A stretch of 64,000 nucleotides of DNA from Pisaster brevispinus (Eukaryota > Echinodermata > Asteroidea > Forcipulatida > Asteriidae), in NCBI GenBank assembly GCA_023634235.1, contig JAMKCF010000001.1, positions 9,116,758-9,180,757 on the forward strand. The letters are read 5' to 3'. Positions 22,401 to 35,350 of this stretch are shown here, in pieces. A program made the translations under genes and the position numbers. Within the stretch, counting starts at the first letter, position 1. Each line of letters begins with the position of its first letter. The notes beneath the pieces are model-generated. The model made no database searches, had not been told where the DNA came from, and saw nothing but the letters and a program-made list of their open reading frames with translations.

Positions 22401-23290
22401 AGTGCTAATCTGCTTCCTCCGTGGTTCCACCTCATCTAGTATAGCTGTCATTTCTAACCACTGTAAGTAGCCTCAAAATGAGATTTACTCATAGACCATT
22501 AATTATAACTTTATAATCGCAACAACTCCACTCTCCAGTACATATTATACAAAATTTGAAATGCCGTTTCCGACTGTCAGTTTATACCTCCATCTGTCCA
22601 TGCATGTAGTAACTACCATAAACGTGATGTAAACGTACATTGTAGAACCACTACCATGGAGGTCTACCTCCATGGTAGTTGTACATACTATTTCTACTTC
22701 CATAATACTATATAATAATATGTACAATTTATACATACATGTAGGATGTACATGTACTACTAGTACTTCACTTGTAATTTATGTATATAAATACATAAAA
22801 TGTAAATCTTTATGAATCATACATACAACTACAAAACTAGTCTACTGGCGTGTAGTTAATACTAGTATTACAATAGGCCCTACTATAGGACTAGGCATTT
22901 CAGTGACGTCACAAATTTGTTTGCACAACTTGCATTGAAAAGCATTCCACTCTATACAAAAATATATATTTAAAAAACCTGACCACCAACATACAAATTA
23001 TAACTTTTTCTCAATGTTTTTATAAACTCAAATATTTGCCCATGTGACGCCAAGTGCATTCCATTCTGCAAAAAACTCAACAAAACAATATTTTTATTTC
23101 CTATTACATTGAAAAAACATCAGGAAAGATAGCTGCATCAGATTGTTATTTTTGTATTTTCATGGTGAAGAATAAAAGGGTGGAATGATAGCCACTTCCT
23201 TTTTTTATATTGCAAAACATGACTATGACAAAACACTATAGATGTAGATACAAATGATCAGTGTTCCACAAAACTACCGTCACTTTTGTT
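19496..23290. other. Unassigned AT-rich region with one GC-rich patch
   Basis: Mostly AT-rich with no supported gene. A patch at about 21980-22330 is GC/CpG-rich, with CGGCGCGGC, ATGCGCGCGCC and an NRF1-like CATGCGCGCG. It carries a 76-codon minus-strand ORF (21932-22162) of unknown type. It could be a promoter, but no neighbouring exon was identified. An inverted pair CATGGAGGT/ACCTCCATGG at 22654-22674 forms a small hairpin. Confidence 0.35.
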
Positions 23291-23364
23291 AACATTTGCT
23301 CCTTAATATACACATTTTACAGGAAAAATTACGACTGCAAGTAAATTGTCATTTCATTCTACAG

Positions 23365-24546
23365 ATGGCCGAGTGTAAAATCTATTTTTTCGTCGAACCT
23401 CTTCAAAGAGGCAACTCGTACGCGCTCCGTGCCATCACAGACAGACAGAAAGTAGCAGTATACATGAGAGAGGAGCTCACGGCAAAGTTTACCGCCTTTG
23501 CCAGTACAATACTTTCACTCTTGGACCATCAGAAGAACATCCACGCCAAACTCTACACCTCGTAGTAACGGACACTGACACCAAGAGAGTTGCTATTAAC
23601 CTTTGGGGAAAAGCAGCACACCAACAAATACCAAAATACCGACATCATGAACATCGAGACATCACTTTACTCTGGTGAGGTAGCATTCAATACAGCTGAA
23701 GAATCTTACATACAGGTAGTGCAAACCTTTCCTTCTCCATACCAACACTCACAATAACCCAATTCGTCACTACTCTTATACATTACTTCTGTAAGACCAA
23801 CCTACTTCTAAATTTATATTTATTTCAACAGCCCATCACTACAGATGTCACTGAAGATGTTTGCTTTACTGCATACTCTGAGGAAAGGTAAAGTGCTAAC
23901 ACTAAAATCCCTTCTTCCAAAAATATCGATTAAAATAATGACAATTTGATGTGTCAAACTTTCCAGTATACTAACTGGTCAAATATTAGTATACCTTTGA
24001 TGCAACAAAATTATCCAAATTTCAGTAATTATGCTGCTGATGTATGTTTCCAACACACTCTAAAAGTACAATGTTTTCCATATATAAAACTGCCAAACAA
24101 CTTATTTTCTCAATTTTGGTTGCTAATATGCTACTTAAGTATAAAAGCATATAATTCATTCTTATCATACATGAAGGTTTTATCTTTTTTCAAAAACTTC
24201 ACTGCCATGACTGTTATATCAACAACCCAAAATATTCTTCTGTTCTACTTTCAGCTTGCAAAACATACACAAGTACCTACCTATTATATGTCCAACGTAA
24301 CATTTGTATTTGTGCACTCTCAAATGCATACACCTAATTCTCAAGAGACCTACATTATCTCCAATGACTATAAAATTAATTACACCAATACTTTTATTTG
24401 CTTAGCAAATTGCAACTAACATAGACCACTTAATAGAAAAAAACCCACATAATGTTTATACTTTCTTCCACAGATACCACATCAGCATGTTGACAGATGA
24501 AGGCACAGAATATTTCGTTCCATTGATGATATCATATTTCCCATAA
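23365..24546 (+). pseudogene. Three-exon gene remnant, possible OB-fold protein
   Basis: Exon 1 is 23365-23715: it starts at ATG after CAG and ends ACATACAG|GTAGTG. Exon 2 is 23832-23887 (CAACAG| ... GGAAAG|GTAAAG). Exon 3 is 24474-24546 (TTCCACAG| ... TAA). The phases join correctly: exon 1 ends on a whole codon, and exon 2 ends with two bases completed by exon 3. Exon 1 changes frame twice: after AKFTAFA near 23501, and near 23668. LHLVVTDTDTKRVAINLWGK in the middle resembles the strand-turn-strand LWG signature of RPA-like OB-folds, a weak resemblance. It could be a host pseudogene, a captured exon set of a Helitron (some carry RPA-like domains), or a gene with sequencing errors. Confidence 0.4.
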
Positions 24547-24915
24547 TTGCCACTGTGACCTATGACAAACACCCAAAGAACATCAGTTCTGCCAGTTTTA
24601 AAGTTGAATCTCTCCACTTGCTACCATACTTTTGTTCCATTAATTTTATTTCAAATTATGTACATTCAACAAAAACATCTATTTTGATATCACCTTACCA
24701 TCTACCAGAAGTTCTAGTATTATACTACTTATTTTCCAACACCTTACATATGCCATATTAACTTCTCACACACTTTACAAACATATCATACAAAAAACAC
24801 ACACCACATCCAACAGGCAACATACACACTATGTCAACACTATCTGAATAACCATCTTCATGTAAAAAAAACAACACTAGGCTTAACTGCTTTCTTTCTC
24901 AAACTAACTTCCAAA
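24547..24915. other. AT-rich spacer
   Basis: No gene or recognised repeat. An ORF of 68 codons at 24555-24761 has no coding character. Confidence 0.4.
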
Positions 24916-24963
24916 AATGTTAAATATTGCGCCGTCGATGGCGACGTGTTGGCTCGCACTCTG

Positions 24964-25860
24964 ATGTTTTTCCTTCTTTGTACCTTTATTCTTAACAGTA
25001 ATGTGTTGGCAATATATCAGTATGACAGGGAAGAACTCCTAAATGTTCGTAGTGATAACCGTGGATTAACTTGTCAGCCGACATTTGCGGATTTGGATGA
25101 GATTTCACAGACTATTCTAGTGAATGAGGGAATCAAAGATGGCGGAGCACAATCCCACACAAAATCATGTCGACGCAGGAAGAGAGGTAAGCGAGGTGGA
25201 CTGTTTGGTTAAATTCAGGCAACGTGGTCTTCGTCCTGCAGTTCCCAAATTGATTCTCTCAAATGTGCAGCGTCTCTATAATAAGATGGATGAACTAAAC
25301 ATTCGAATTCGAACCCAAAGAGATTTTTCAGACTGCTGTGGATTTATTTTAGTGAAACCTGGTTAGATGATACTCATCCTAATTCAGCAATGGAACCCCC
25401 TGGATTTAGCATTTACAGCCAGGATCGATCACCAGACATTACGGGAAAGAGTCAAGGGGGAGGTGTTTGCTTCTTGGTCAACAATTCATGGTGCAGCGAC
25501 GTCAAGATTTTGTCTTCCAGCTGCGCACCTGATCTTGAGCAAATTACTATTAAATATCGGCCATACTACTTGCCCCGTGAATTTAGCTGTGTGATAATGA
25601 CTGCTGTGTATATACACCCGAGAGCGAACATAGATACAGCCATCAAGGAACTTAGTACTGTAATTTCTCATTATGAATCGGTGTACCCAGATGCATTGAC
25701 TATTGTTGGAGCTGATTTTAATCAGGCTAATCTTCGCAAACAACAACTGAAGTATTACCAACAAGTTACGTGTCCGACCCGTGGACGATGACTCTGGACC
25801 ACTTGTTTTGCCAGTACAAGGGGGCATTCAAATCTTTAGAACGTGCCGACTTACAAGCAA
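24964..25860 (+). pseudogene. LINE endonuclease domain, broken
   Basis: Leader and basic region in 24946-25209. LILSNVQRLYNKMDELNIRI comes in a second frame. The main block is open at 25390-25791: GKSQGGGVCFLVNNSWCSDV, YRPYYLPREFSCVIM and ALTIVGADFNQANL, the last carrying the catalytic D-x-N. The expected TETWL segment is degraded to LVKPG before a stop at 25364-25366. Beyond 25791 the frame is lost and the SDH block is not clean. Confidence 0.75.
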
Positions 25861-25915
25861 CAACTTAAGCATTCCAAGCCTGTGACAAAAACAATTCGCA
25901 TTTGGTCTGAACTGA

Positions 25916-27866
25916 ATGAATGCTGATAAGCTGCGTGGGTGTTTTGAGGTCACTAATTGGGATGTTTTCAAGGACAGCGCATCTGATCTCGACGAGTACG
26001 CCGACACAGTGACTAGGTACATAGAGTTCTGTGAAGAACTATGTCTACCAACAAAAAGTATTACTCAATATCCAAATTCAAAACCTTGGTTCGATAACAG
26101 CATTCGCGCTAAAGTACGAGCAAAGGACCTTGCTTATAAACATAAATATGTGGACCCGGCTGCCTATAAAAGGGCGAAGTATGACTTGGAAAAGAGCATT
26201 AACGCTGCTAAACGTAAATATCGTCAGCTTTTAGAGAACAACTTGAACAGTAACAACTCTCGGGATCTCTGGGCGGGTGTTCAGAATATCACAAACTACA
26301 AGCAAAGTGCGCCAATCATAGACAATGGTGACATTACATTGCCTGATCGCCTAAACGAGTTTTCTTGCTCGCTTTGACCGCGACATTCTTGAGTCTGGGT
26401 CTCTGAGTGCAGCATCAGCTGACGTAACAGCAGGAGCCGCCATTCATAATGCAGCCTGAAGATGTTGAGCGAGTCATGTCAGGTCTGCACGTGCGCAAAG
26501 CTGCAGGGCCAGACCGGATCACGCCGCGGCTTTTGCGTAGCTGTTTGCGTCAACTCGCCGATATTCTTGCCAACATCTTCAACTGGTCGCTCAGCATAGC
26601 CAAACTGCCTAAGTCTTTCAAGAACTCGATCATCGTTCCAGTGCCGAAAAAGAAACTGATCAGTTCCCTGAATGATTATGGGCCAGTGGCCTTGACATCA
26701 CAGATTGCCAAGTGTTTTAACGTTTAGTAATGAATTTCTTGAAATCAATCTTGCCATGTGATTTGGACCCGTGTCAATTTGCGTATCGGACAAATCGATG
26801 CGTTGATGATGCTGTGAATTACTGTTTGCATTTTGTCCTAAAGCACCTTGAGCCTGGGAGACCAAATTCATCAAAATATGCTCGTATTTTATTCATTGAC
26901 CACTCATCTGCTTTTAACACTATAATCCCGTCAAAGCTTTATCAGAAGCTGATTAATCTTAATATACCAGAATCTCTATGCAAGTGGGTTTTAGATTTTT
27001 AATTAGAACGTAGACAAATTGTGAGAATAGGCTCAAATTTCTCAAAACCAATTGATCTGAGCACTGGATCACCGCAGGGCTGTGGTCTTTCTCCTCTATT
27101 GTATAGTTTATTTACACATGATTGTAAAGTGGTGGATCCATCTAGCGTGATTGTAACATTTGCTGATGATACCACCCTTAGTGGTTTAATTTGTAATGGC
27201 GATGAATCCAGTTATCGACGTCAAGTATCATCTCTTGTAAAATGGTCTGAATCGAACAATCTTGTCTTGAACGTTGACAAAACTAAGGAAATGATAATTG
27301 ACTTTCGGAAAAATAAGGGTCAAATTGAACCAATTGTCATCAACTGAATAGATGTGGAAATTGTACATTGTTTTAAGTTTCTCGGTACATTCATAATGAA
27401 CACCCTGTCTTGGTCAAATCAAGTATCTGAGAATTTGAAAAGGGCCCAACAACGTTTGTATTTTTTACGTAGACTTAAAACCTTTGGCGTGAGCAGACAT
27501 ATTTTGATTAATTATTATAGATGTGTAATTGAATCTTGCCTGACCAGCTCTATTATTGTCTGGTTCAATGTCACTCCTGAGTGTGAAATTTAAAAACTGA
27601 ATCGGGTGGCCAAAAATGCATCGCGCATAATTGGATTTAAGTTGGACGACATGAAAACAATCTATGATAAGAGAATGAGAAAGCGTGTCCAAAATATTGT
27701 TAATGATGAGCATCACCCAACTAATGAGTTCTTCCGCATGATGCCTTTAGGAAGAAGGATGAGATCAATACTGCTTAAAAAAAAAAAAAGTTTTCATATA
27801 TATCCCCCACAGGACTACTCTTGCACCATCTCCATAGACCACGCCAGGTACATTAGTGTACATTAG
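25916..27866 (+). pseudogene. LINE linker and reverse transcriptase, broken
   Basis: The linker is open at 25916-26377 (KPWFDNSIRAKVRAKDLAYK). RT starts at 26449: VRKAAGPDRITPRLLRSCLR, IIVPVPKKKLISSLNDYGPV (Arg of the usual NDYRPV is Gly). Stops at 26725-26727 and 27000-27002 are followed by LSTGSPQGCGLSPLLYSLF and VTFADDTTLSGL with the catalytic Asp pair at about 27160-27175. The C-terminal part continues to 27866 with further stops. It is homologous to the RT of LINE copy 1. Confidence 0.85.
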
Positions 27867-27880
27867 TGGTAAGCTGCCCA

Positions 27881-29280
27881 GACCCAGGACCTATCTTTGT
27901 ATACTCCTTCAAACTAAATTAATACCAATTATAAACGCATACTAATTTCCATCCTTTTGTCCATGCCCTTTACAATACTCATTTATTCCATAATTATAAC
28001 CTTTACATAATAATTTGTTCTTATAATTTGTATAGGACTTTTCACATAATATATCAATGCACTTTAAATTGTTATCCTTGGTCAGTATACCAAATAGCAT
28101 TTCCGTCATCTGTCTCAGCTCCCATGGGTGTACATCCCATGTACTGCCTATATCAAATTCATTATGCAGCAATTAAAGTGTGAGGATTTATGGCTGGCCG
28201 TTAATAATACAGTGCCCAGCCAACTACTACTTTCATTACCACTCGGTGAAAACCAATTTGTTGCACTCCTATTGCCATTAATAAATACCTTTACGAAAAC
28301 AAATGTTAAAAAATATAAGAATTTGTGATTTCTCTTTCGCCAATATGTTCAGCATGTTTGTATTCAACTGCAAAGGCCATTCTTTATGCTATTCGGTTTT
28401 TGCATGACACATAATCTCTTACACATTTAATTATTTTTGGTTATTTCCAAGAACCCGACTACATCTCATTTTTTTTACTCGCTTTACCTAAACCTAAATT
28501 ATATATTTGATTTTAATAATGATTATTTAGTACAATGATTATACAAAGAAATTTTTGCCATGACATGAGGGATGCCATTTTCCACACCAAATGGCCAAAC
28601 ATACCTTAATGGTAAACATATACATGTCATCTCTCAAGAATTTTTTTTTTTCTTTCCATATCAAAACACAGGGTTGCTACTTATGTTTGCAGTAAACACC
28701 ATAACAAGTGTTTGTGTGACTAAAAGGAACCACAAGCTATCATTGCACAGATTTTCACATGGTGTTACCGCAAACAGCCCCTTATTTTATCCACCCTGCA
28801 GAGCTTCCAGTATGATTGAAACATTATATTGTACTACAACTGCAATCTACTTGAGCATTATTTCAATGTGCAAAATACTTCACACATAACTATGCATAGT
28901 ACTAGCAAAAAAACAAATAAAATCATACTGTCTAGATTTCACCTTTTATATTTTAAAACATTTATTTCTTTGGCCTACATATATAATGATATTCTGAATC
29001 CTTATAATTATTGAAAATACATAATCGCACCCCTATAGATGCATACAATAATTGTTTATGTACTTGTAATTCATCATTTCCAATCAGTCTTTTAATAAGA
29101 AGACAATTAGTTACACTAATAAAAAAAATTCTTCACCAACATTCCTCAATTCAATTGTATGCCTCCTTTCTTTTCAGTACTTGCCACTAAAAATTATATA
29201 GCCAATCATTTTATCAAAAACTATTATAAACATCTGCAACCAATAGAAATGGAATAGTGCCTTCTGTATTCAAATGAGAG
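27881..29280. other. Unassigned AT-rich region
   Basis: No supported gene, RNA or known repeat. Short ORFs only. A T-run lies at 28642-28652. Confidence 0.4.
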
Positions 29281-29810
29281 CCTTTGCTCTAAACCTATAT
29301 CCAGCAGCAGTTTGACCTAGGGTTTTTAATCCTTTGTTGACGATATTAACGATTTAAAAACACGTATCGTCAACAAAGCACGATCGTCGTGTGTGTGTGT
29401 ACATCGCATACGGTCTCCACACCACACAGCCATTGCTTCCCACGCTAGGCTTCGTAACACGCTGCATACGGCCAGACCCACACATAGCCCATAGTCCACA
29501 TGCATGGCATCGTTCGACCTTTGTACCATTCATTTTGGTTCGCTGTTCGCTTCTACAGTTAACGTTGAGCCTGTATAGTGCCCTCTTGCCTGTGGAGAGT
29601 CCTCGAACTATTAAATACGGAAGCGTTTTGGGACATTATTACGGGTTTATTCTCAAGCAATTTTAATTAATTCTCCCACCACAATTTATTTCAAGGTCTG
29701 TGCGGTATAGCTTATTAATAGATTTAGCCTTGGTAATTTATTATTCACAATTTATTATTTCAAACTTTATATCGTCTGAACCATACGTAAAAGAGTTATA
29801 ATTTGTTGTA
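29281..29810. repeat. X block, copy 1
   Basis: About 530 bp that recurs directly at 30760-31340 and inverted at 41870-42440. Landmarks are TTTTTAATCCTTTGTTGACG, GCCATTGCTTCCCACGCTAG, AGAGTCCTCGAACTATTAAA and CACAATTTATTTCAAGGTCT. It contains a hairpin with CTTTGTTGACGATA at about 29331 pairing with TATCGTCAACAAAG near 29365. Confidence 0.8.
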
Positions 29811-30169
29811 CCATCTTGTAACTTACGGCACATTAAACATGTTTTTCCCCCACCCGTACAAAAGTTAATGCATATCACAATTAACTATTGTGTCAACATG
29901 GCTTAAGAATAAATCACATGTTACTTTGTATTCTTTAAGCTTTTTTGGAACTTTAATCACATGTTACATTATAGTGTGTAACGTGACCACACATCAACTT
30001 TTCCTTTTGATTCAAACAGGAAGGTCATGGTCTGTGTTAAAAAAAAAACTTCAAACATTGTGCGGCGCTTTGTGCTATTTTTGCATTCATTTTAACTTTA
30101 TTTTCTATGTTAATTTTGAAATCTCTGCAAAACCCAAGCTTACAGCTTTCAATTACTAATTATTATGAC

Positions 30170-30640
30170 GTCCCACATGTTACAGCGCCCTCTATGAATG
30201 TGTATAGAACACACGTTGACCTTTCCTTCCAGTCCAAACAGGAAGTTCAAATTAAAAAATATCATATGTCCTGAACCGCATGTCATAGAGTTATAATTCT
30301 TGTGCCGTTTTATAGCTTAATACAACACATGTAACATTTTATTTAGAAGCGTGACCCACTTTGACCTTTACTTCCGTTCCATACAGGTAGCTCTAAAACT
30401 GGTAGCTCCTGAATCAAATGTCATAAAGTCACAAATGTTTGTGCCATCTTGTAAGTCTTGACACAAGTGCATCTTTAAAAAAAAAGATCCAACTTTGACC
30501 TTTCCTTTCAATCCAAATAAGAAGTTCAAAGGGCTTACGTCAAAAATTTGCATTTTTTTATATGACACGTGATTTTGTCCATGAAGTGATGATTTTTTCT
30601 CATTTTGTTCCAAAACGGCCGAAACCTCGTGTGTCTGTTT
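30170..30640 (-). repeat. T-type satellite remnants
   Basis: About three diverged units of the 144-bp satellite in reverse orientation (CCAAACAGGAAGTTC, GACCTTTACTTCCGTTCC, TCCTGAACCGCATGTC). Further remnants lie at 31340-31560. Confidence 0.7.
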
Positions 30641-30699
30641 TATGAACACTTAATGTCTATTTTTTTCTGTTATTATTCTTCTTTCCGAAAAAGTATCAT

Positions 30700-31345
30700 A
30701 GCATTTACACATGAAATTTGTTAGCGTTCGATCTCAGGAACTACAGTCTTAAAAGACACAAACAATACATCAAATGAAAGCCTGTGATCTAACTTAGACC
30801 AACCAGCAGTTCGGCCGAGTGTTTTTAATCCTTTGTTGACGATAATAACGATTTAAAAACACAGACCGTAAACCCAGAACGATTGCCATGTGTGTACATT
30901 GCACGTAATTCACGCTGTACATCGCATACGGCCTTCACACCACACAGCCATTGCTTCCCACGCTAGGCATCGTAACACGCTGCATATGGCCAGACCCAAA
31001 CATAGCCTATTGTCTATACACATGGCATCGTTCACTACTTCGCTTCTACAGTAATGGTGAACCTGTATAGCGCCCTCTTGCTTGTGGAGAGTCCTCGAAC
31101 TATTAAATACGGAAGCGTTTTGGGATATTACTAGCGGTCTGTTCTCACGCAATTTCATTGAATTCTACCACCACAATTTATTTCAAGGTCTGTGCAGTAT
31201 GGCTTATTAATAACTTTAGCCTTGGCATGGTAGTTTATTATTTACAAATTATTATTTAAAAACTTTATATCGTCTGAACCATACGTAAAAGAGTTATAAT
31301 TTGTGTACCATCTTGTAACTGACGGCACATTAAATTTTAAAAATG
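30700..31345. repeat. X block, copy 2
   Basis: Same block as 29281-29810, in direct orientation, with an added left part (AAAAAGTATCATAGCATTTACAC...TCAGGAACTACAGTC) that is also present in the inverted copy at 41870-42500. It is therefore closer in extent to the inverted copy than to copy 1. Confidence 0.8.
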
Positions 31346-31639
31346 TCACCCTCTTTCACCTGTACTTCGGGTACAAACAGGAAGCTCTCAAATTTAAAGT
31401 CCATATCTCTTTGTGACGTCTTGGAGCTAATGATACATTTGTTTTTATTAAAAACATGACCCAACTTTGATCTTTTCGTCTGGTCCAAACAGAAAATTCA
31501 ATACAAAAATACATTTCCTTTTAACCACATGTCAAAAAGTCAAAAACTTTGTGTCGTCTTGTAGCTTATAACGAAGTTCGTACGAAAAACATGTTTTCAT
31601 CATCGTGTTGTCAAATGAATTATTACATTAATTCAACAT

Positions 31640-31790
31640 TGACAACGGCCGAAACCCCAGTGTTTGTTCGTTACAAACTCATTTCTAGTTAGCTGTTCCG
31701 ACGTAGGAGTCGGAACAGCTATTGTTTTCGTCAGGATTTTTATTTGTTTTTCTTATTATTATTCTTTGTTTCCACCAAAATGCCATAGGT
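31640..31790. repeat. Hairpin terminus junction
   Basis: Two hairpins side by side. GTGTTTGTTCG-TTACAAACTC is an imperfect stem at about 31660-31680. AGCTGTTCCGAC-GTAGGA-GTCGGAACAGCT is a 12-bp stem at 31691-31720. CAGGATTTTTATTTG and a TTATTATTATTC microsatellite follow. The same arrangement, reversed, occurs at 41700-41760 and 45545-45650. Confidence 0.8.
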
Positions 31791-32770
31791 TTTGTACATG
31801 CATTTTGTTATCTCCTAAAGTCATACTAGGCTCAGTATAAAATAGTCAGATCATATATCATATTAAAGCTTAGGTCATGAAGCTATAGTAAAATGTAATA
31901 AACTTAACTAAATTAAGTAATTTACTCAGTTATAATGACATGAATATTTAATTAGCCAATCTTGAGACCACCATATCTCAAAAAGTACACGTCCAATCGT
32001 CAAACTTTTTTCGATTTTATAAATGTTGGATACTGTAAAACTGTTTTCTGGCCTAAAATGCCGGACGAAAAATAGAGTGGCGAGCTTCTTCCATCCCTTC
32101 ATGGTCATTTCTTTGTTTCGACATGAGAGTTAATCAATAAAAAAGGGAAGGGTTTGAAATCTGTAAGATTCAGTAACGCGAGTTGCAAGATACAGCTGTA
32201 GAACACCACGTAGTTGGTTAATTAATCATCCTTTCCAATGCCCCCCCCCCCAGGGAAAAACAATGCAGGTTTATAAATTTTTGGTAACTTTTTAATTAGT
32301 TTTCAATAGATTGTAACATTTTGCTTTTTTTTCCATGTTTAATTTCAATAAGGAAATCTGGAAGACTGGATGAAGGATCGATCCATTAACAGCTGGACCA
32401 TCAAGTGCTGGACTCTCGATGACTGAACCCTCTACATCAACTGCACAAATGGATTGTTTATCGGAAACGTGCATTGGTTGTTCTTTGAGTCTGAATCAGT
32501 GTTTAGGATTTCATTTTAGGATTTTAAAACATCAACAGCTTCCCAACTCATGGGGTTTAGAAAATTGTATGATACCGAAGGCTAAAAAGACAAGCTAAAG
32601 GAATATGTACATTAATTATGAAACAAAGATATTTGGTTAACCAATACAAATGTTTATTTACTCTTTCAATTTATCATGAGTTGATGGTCAATTAAATGTT
32701 GATCACAACACTTTTACAAGCAACACTCTGGAATCAGTTTGACATAGGTTTGAAAAGTGTGCGTCAAGTA
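31790..32770. repeat. Left arm of a large inverted duplication
   Basis: 31790-32085 matches 41385-41700 inverted, and 32090-32770 matches 39215-40375 inverted. Landmarks are AAAATGCCATAGGTTTTGTA, TGATGAAGGATCGATCC-type sequence at about 32370, and GCCTTCGGTATCATACAA (reverse of 32560-32585). Relative to the right arm, about 1 kb (about 40380-41383) is missing here at the junction near 32086. This arm also lacks the SINE present at 39786-40139, so it represents the empty site. Confidence 0.8.
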
Positions 32771-33950
32771 CATGTTCAAAGTCCCATATTCAATGAGGAA
32801 TAGTAACATTTTGGCATGACCACCTCTGTGGGCCATCATAAAATTCAAGTAAATTTTAACCTTTGGAAACATATGTCAATAAGTTTCATACCCAGTATGA
32901 TATGATCACCTTTATTACAAGGCACAACGGTTCATTTCGTTGTTCCACTGTGTAAAAGTCCCCACAACTCTGGGTATGCCCACCCATTACTGTAAAAATG
33001 TAGTTATTGCAATGCTGTACAATAGCGTTCTTTATCATATTTATCTTTAATGTATTGTTACACCCCTATTAACATGTATTATGGATTTATGGAATTTCAT
33101 TCTGATGAGTAAAGCAAGAAAACAAAAAATTTATAAAACAGTTTGTAGTATTTTGGCATGATCATTTTCTGTGGCAGTTCAAAATCTAACTCTAAGTTAT
33201 GAAAGTGTAAATGGTGTAGAACTACTAAACATCTTTTGTACCAGTGTGTAGTTAACAAGCACAGTATAATTTGGTTTGTTTCAAGTTTGTAATGGCTTTA
33301 GAATCAATTTCAGTTGATAAAGACTATCATTTTAGAAATTCTTAACATCTTTTCTTTCTGCAGAGTTTTGCAGTAGTCAATAAACAGTGAAACAAAGTGC
33401 AGCGAAACGTTCCTTGTTTGTTTTTGTTGTCGTTAAAGGACCTGAATTTTGGTAAACATTTAAAAAATTCCCCTCTTATCTTGACTACCGAGGGTGCTGT
33501 TGCAGTGATGTCATCTCAGGGAGCCGCTTGTTTTATTTTTGTTTAAAAAAATGAATTGTGAATCCCCAAATTTGCTTGTTAGAAGAATTTGTGAGAAGAT
33601 TGCACTTTGGCTTGACATAATATGACAAATTAACAAATCATTATAGAAAAGAATGTTTATGGCAGAGAATAGCATTGTAAACTCTGTCCACTTTTTGTGC
33701 ATAAACTAATTGTAAAATACCCTTAAAAATGGCAACATGAAGGTTAGAAATAAGGTGAAATGGAACACAATGGTGCATCTCCAACGATTGCACTGAAAAA
33801 ATTTTTCTTGGACCTTTAAAATGTTTTTATGAAACCTGTTTGTTCTTAGTGTGACGATTAATGATAAATGTTCACCATAAAGAGAAATTTTTTCGCTTGT
33901 TTAAACATGTATTTGCAACACAATGGAATATATTAACATTCTATTAACAG
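32771..33950. other. Unassigned sequence between repeat blocks
   Basis: No supported gene. CAGAGTTTTGCAGTAGTCAATAAA near 33361 and GTGCAGCGAAACGTTCC near 33396 look like unique or old repeat DNA. No repeat partner was found elsewhere in the window. Confidence 0.35.
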
Positions 33951-33959
33951 AATGGGTTA

Positions 33960-35000
33960 ATACATATGCAATGCACTTCTGATCCTTGATATTCGATTCC
34001 TAACCAGTAGAGGACCCATTGCTTTGTGCACAGCCCATTCGATTTGTACATGAGCAACATGTAATTCCTACGTAGGTTTAGGGTTTTCGTGAAAATACAT
34101 TTGATGGAATTTGGTTTTTTACCATCGTGTTCTTTATGAAGTTTATTAGAATGAATAACACAATTGTTTTTACTGTGACGTCATCAGGTGTCGAATTATG
34201 ATAATTCGAAGCTTATTCCTTTAAAAAAACTATATCCACATGTCGTAAAGTCGTACAGTTAGTGTTGTTTTGTAGCTTACAACAAATGCAAAAATTTAAT
34301 TTTAAAGATGATGTCACTTCGACCTTTACTTCCGGTCCAAACAGGAAGCTCAAAACTTTAACAAATCATATCTCCTGAACCATAGTCATAAAGTCGTAAC
34401 GTTTGTGTTGTGTTTTGGCATACAACACTGGGGTCGTTTTATGTACAATACTGACCTTACTTTGACCTTTCCTTTTGGTCCAAACAGGAAGCTCAACAAT
34501 TTAACAGATGATTTCTCCCGAACCACATCTAATAAAGTCGTAATACTTCTGTTGTTTGAAACTTACAACAATTTCAAAATTTTAATAAAAAACAATGACC
34601 CACTTTGACCTCTACTTCCGGTCCAAACAGGAAGCTCAAAACTATAAAAAAAAACCCATATCACCTGAACAAAATGCCATTGTGTTGTGTTGTAGCTTAC
34701 AACAATTGCAACATTTTATTTAAAAACATGGCCTCATTTTGATCTTTACTTCCAGTCAAAATATGAAGTTCAAATACAAAATTAAAAATTCCTGACCCAC
34801 AAGTCGTTTGTGCCATATTGTATTACAGAGTCCATGTAACATTTGTTTAAAAAACACGACTACACTTAAGCTTTACGGTTTGGGATTAGTGCCTCAATTT
34901 CAGGGTTCATTTCAGGGTCTGGATCAAAGAGTGATATCCTAACACCGGAACAGCTTTGTGTTTGTTCACAGAATAAACACTTGACATCCAGTTTTTATTA
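33960..35000 (-). mobile_element. Hairpin-ended repeat, copy C (reverse)
   Basis: Reading from 35000 downwards: (AAT)n-ACTGGATGT, a stem GTGTTT...AAACAC (34950-34978), AGCTGTTCCGG, four to five T-type satellite units (34240-34860), the CACCTGATGACGTCACAG box (34167-34190) and the CCTACGTAGGAATTACATG / CAAATCGAATGGGCTGTGCA box (34010-34075). It ends near 33960. Same element order as copies A and D. Confidence 0.65.
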
Positions 35001-35019
35001 TTATTATTCTTTGTTTCCA

Positions 35020-35350
35020 CCTAAATCCCATAGCATTTGTACACATCCACTATTCTAATGTTTAAATGTGAAAGAGTTAGGTTATATATTAAGTTGAAGC
35101 TTAGTACATAAACTTAACATTTATTGTGATAATTGATAAAACTCTTAATTATTAGCCACTTTACAGCGAGGTGAATATTTAATTAGCCAACCTTGTTGAG
35201 ACCATATCTCAAAAAGCATACCTCCGATCGTCAAACTTTTTTTAGTTTTAGACTTATGAGATGCTGTAGATGTGCTTTCCGGCCTAAAATAACGGACGAC
35301 GTCACAATGACGTCATTTATTGCGCATTTTCGCCCGTGTACAAAACACAG
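35020..35350 (-). repeat. Partial copy of the hairpin family (Y end)
   Basis: Contains AATATTTAATTAGCCAACC, AAAAGCATACCTCCGATCGT (the GATCGGANGTATACTTTTT box reversed) and GACGTCACAATGACGTCATT. Colinear with 31790-32085 and inverted relative to 41340-41700 and 45230-45500. It ends at TTTTCGCCCGTGTACAAAAC. Confidence 0.7.

Larger units (their letters stand above)
24916..27880 (+). mobile_element. CR1/Rex1-like LINE, copy 2
   Basis: A longer relative of the LINE at 14658-17528. It keeps the hydrophobic leader region (FFLLCTFILNSNVLAIYQYD), the YDREELLNVRS segment and the RRRKRGKRGG basic stretch before the endonuclease, which copy 1 lacks. Endonuclease, RT and C-terminal blocks follow on the plus strand. 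The copy ends near an A-run at 27777-27789; the true 3' terminus was not resolved. Many stops and shifts mark it as old. Confidence 0.85.

Noticed and set aside
23946..24419. 157-codon plus-strand ORF
   Set aside because: AT-rich hydrophobic composition typical of chance ORFs; it lies in what reads as the intron between exons 2 and 3 of the remnant at 23365-24546.
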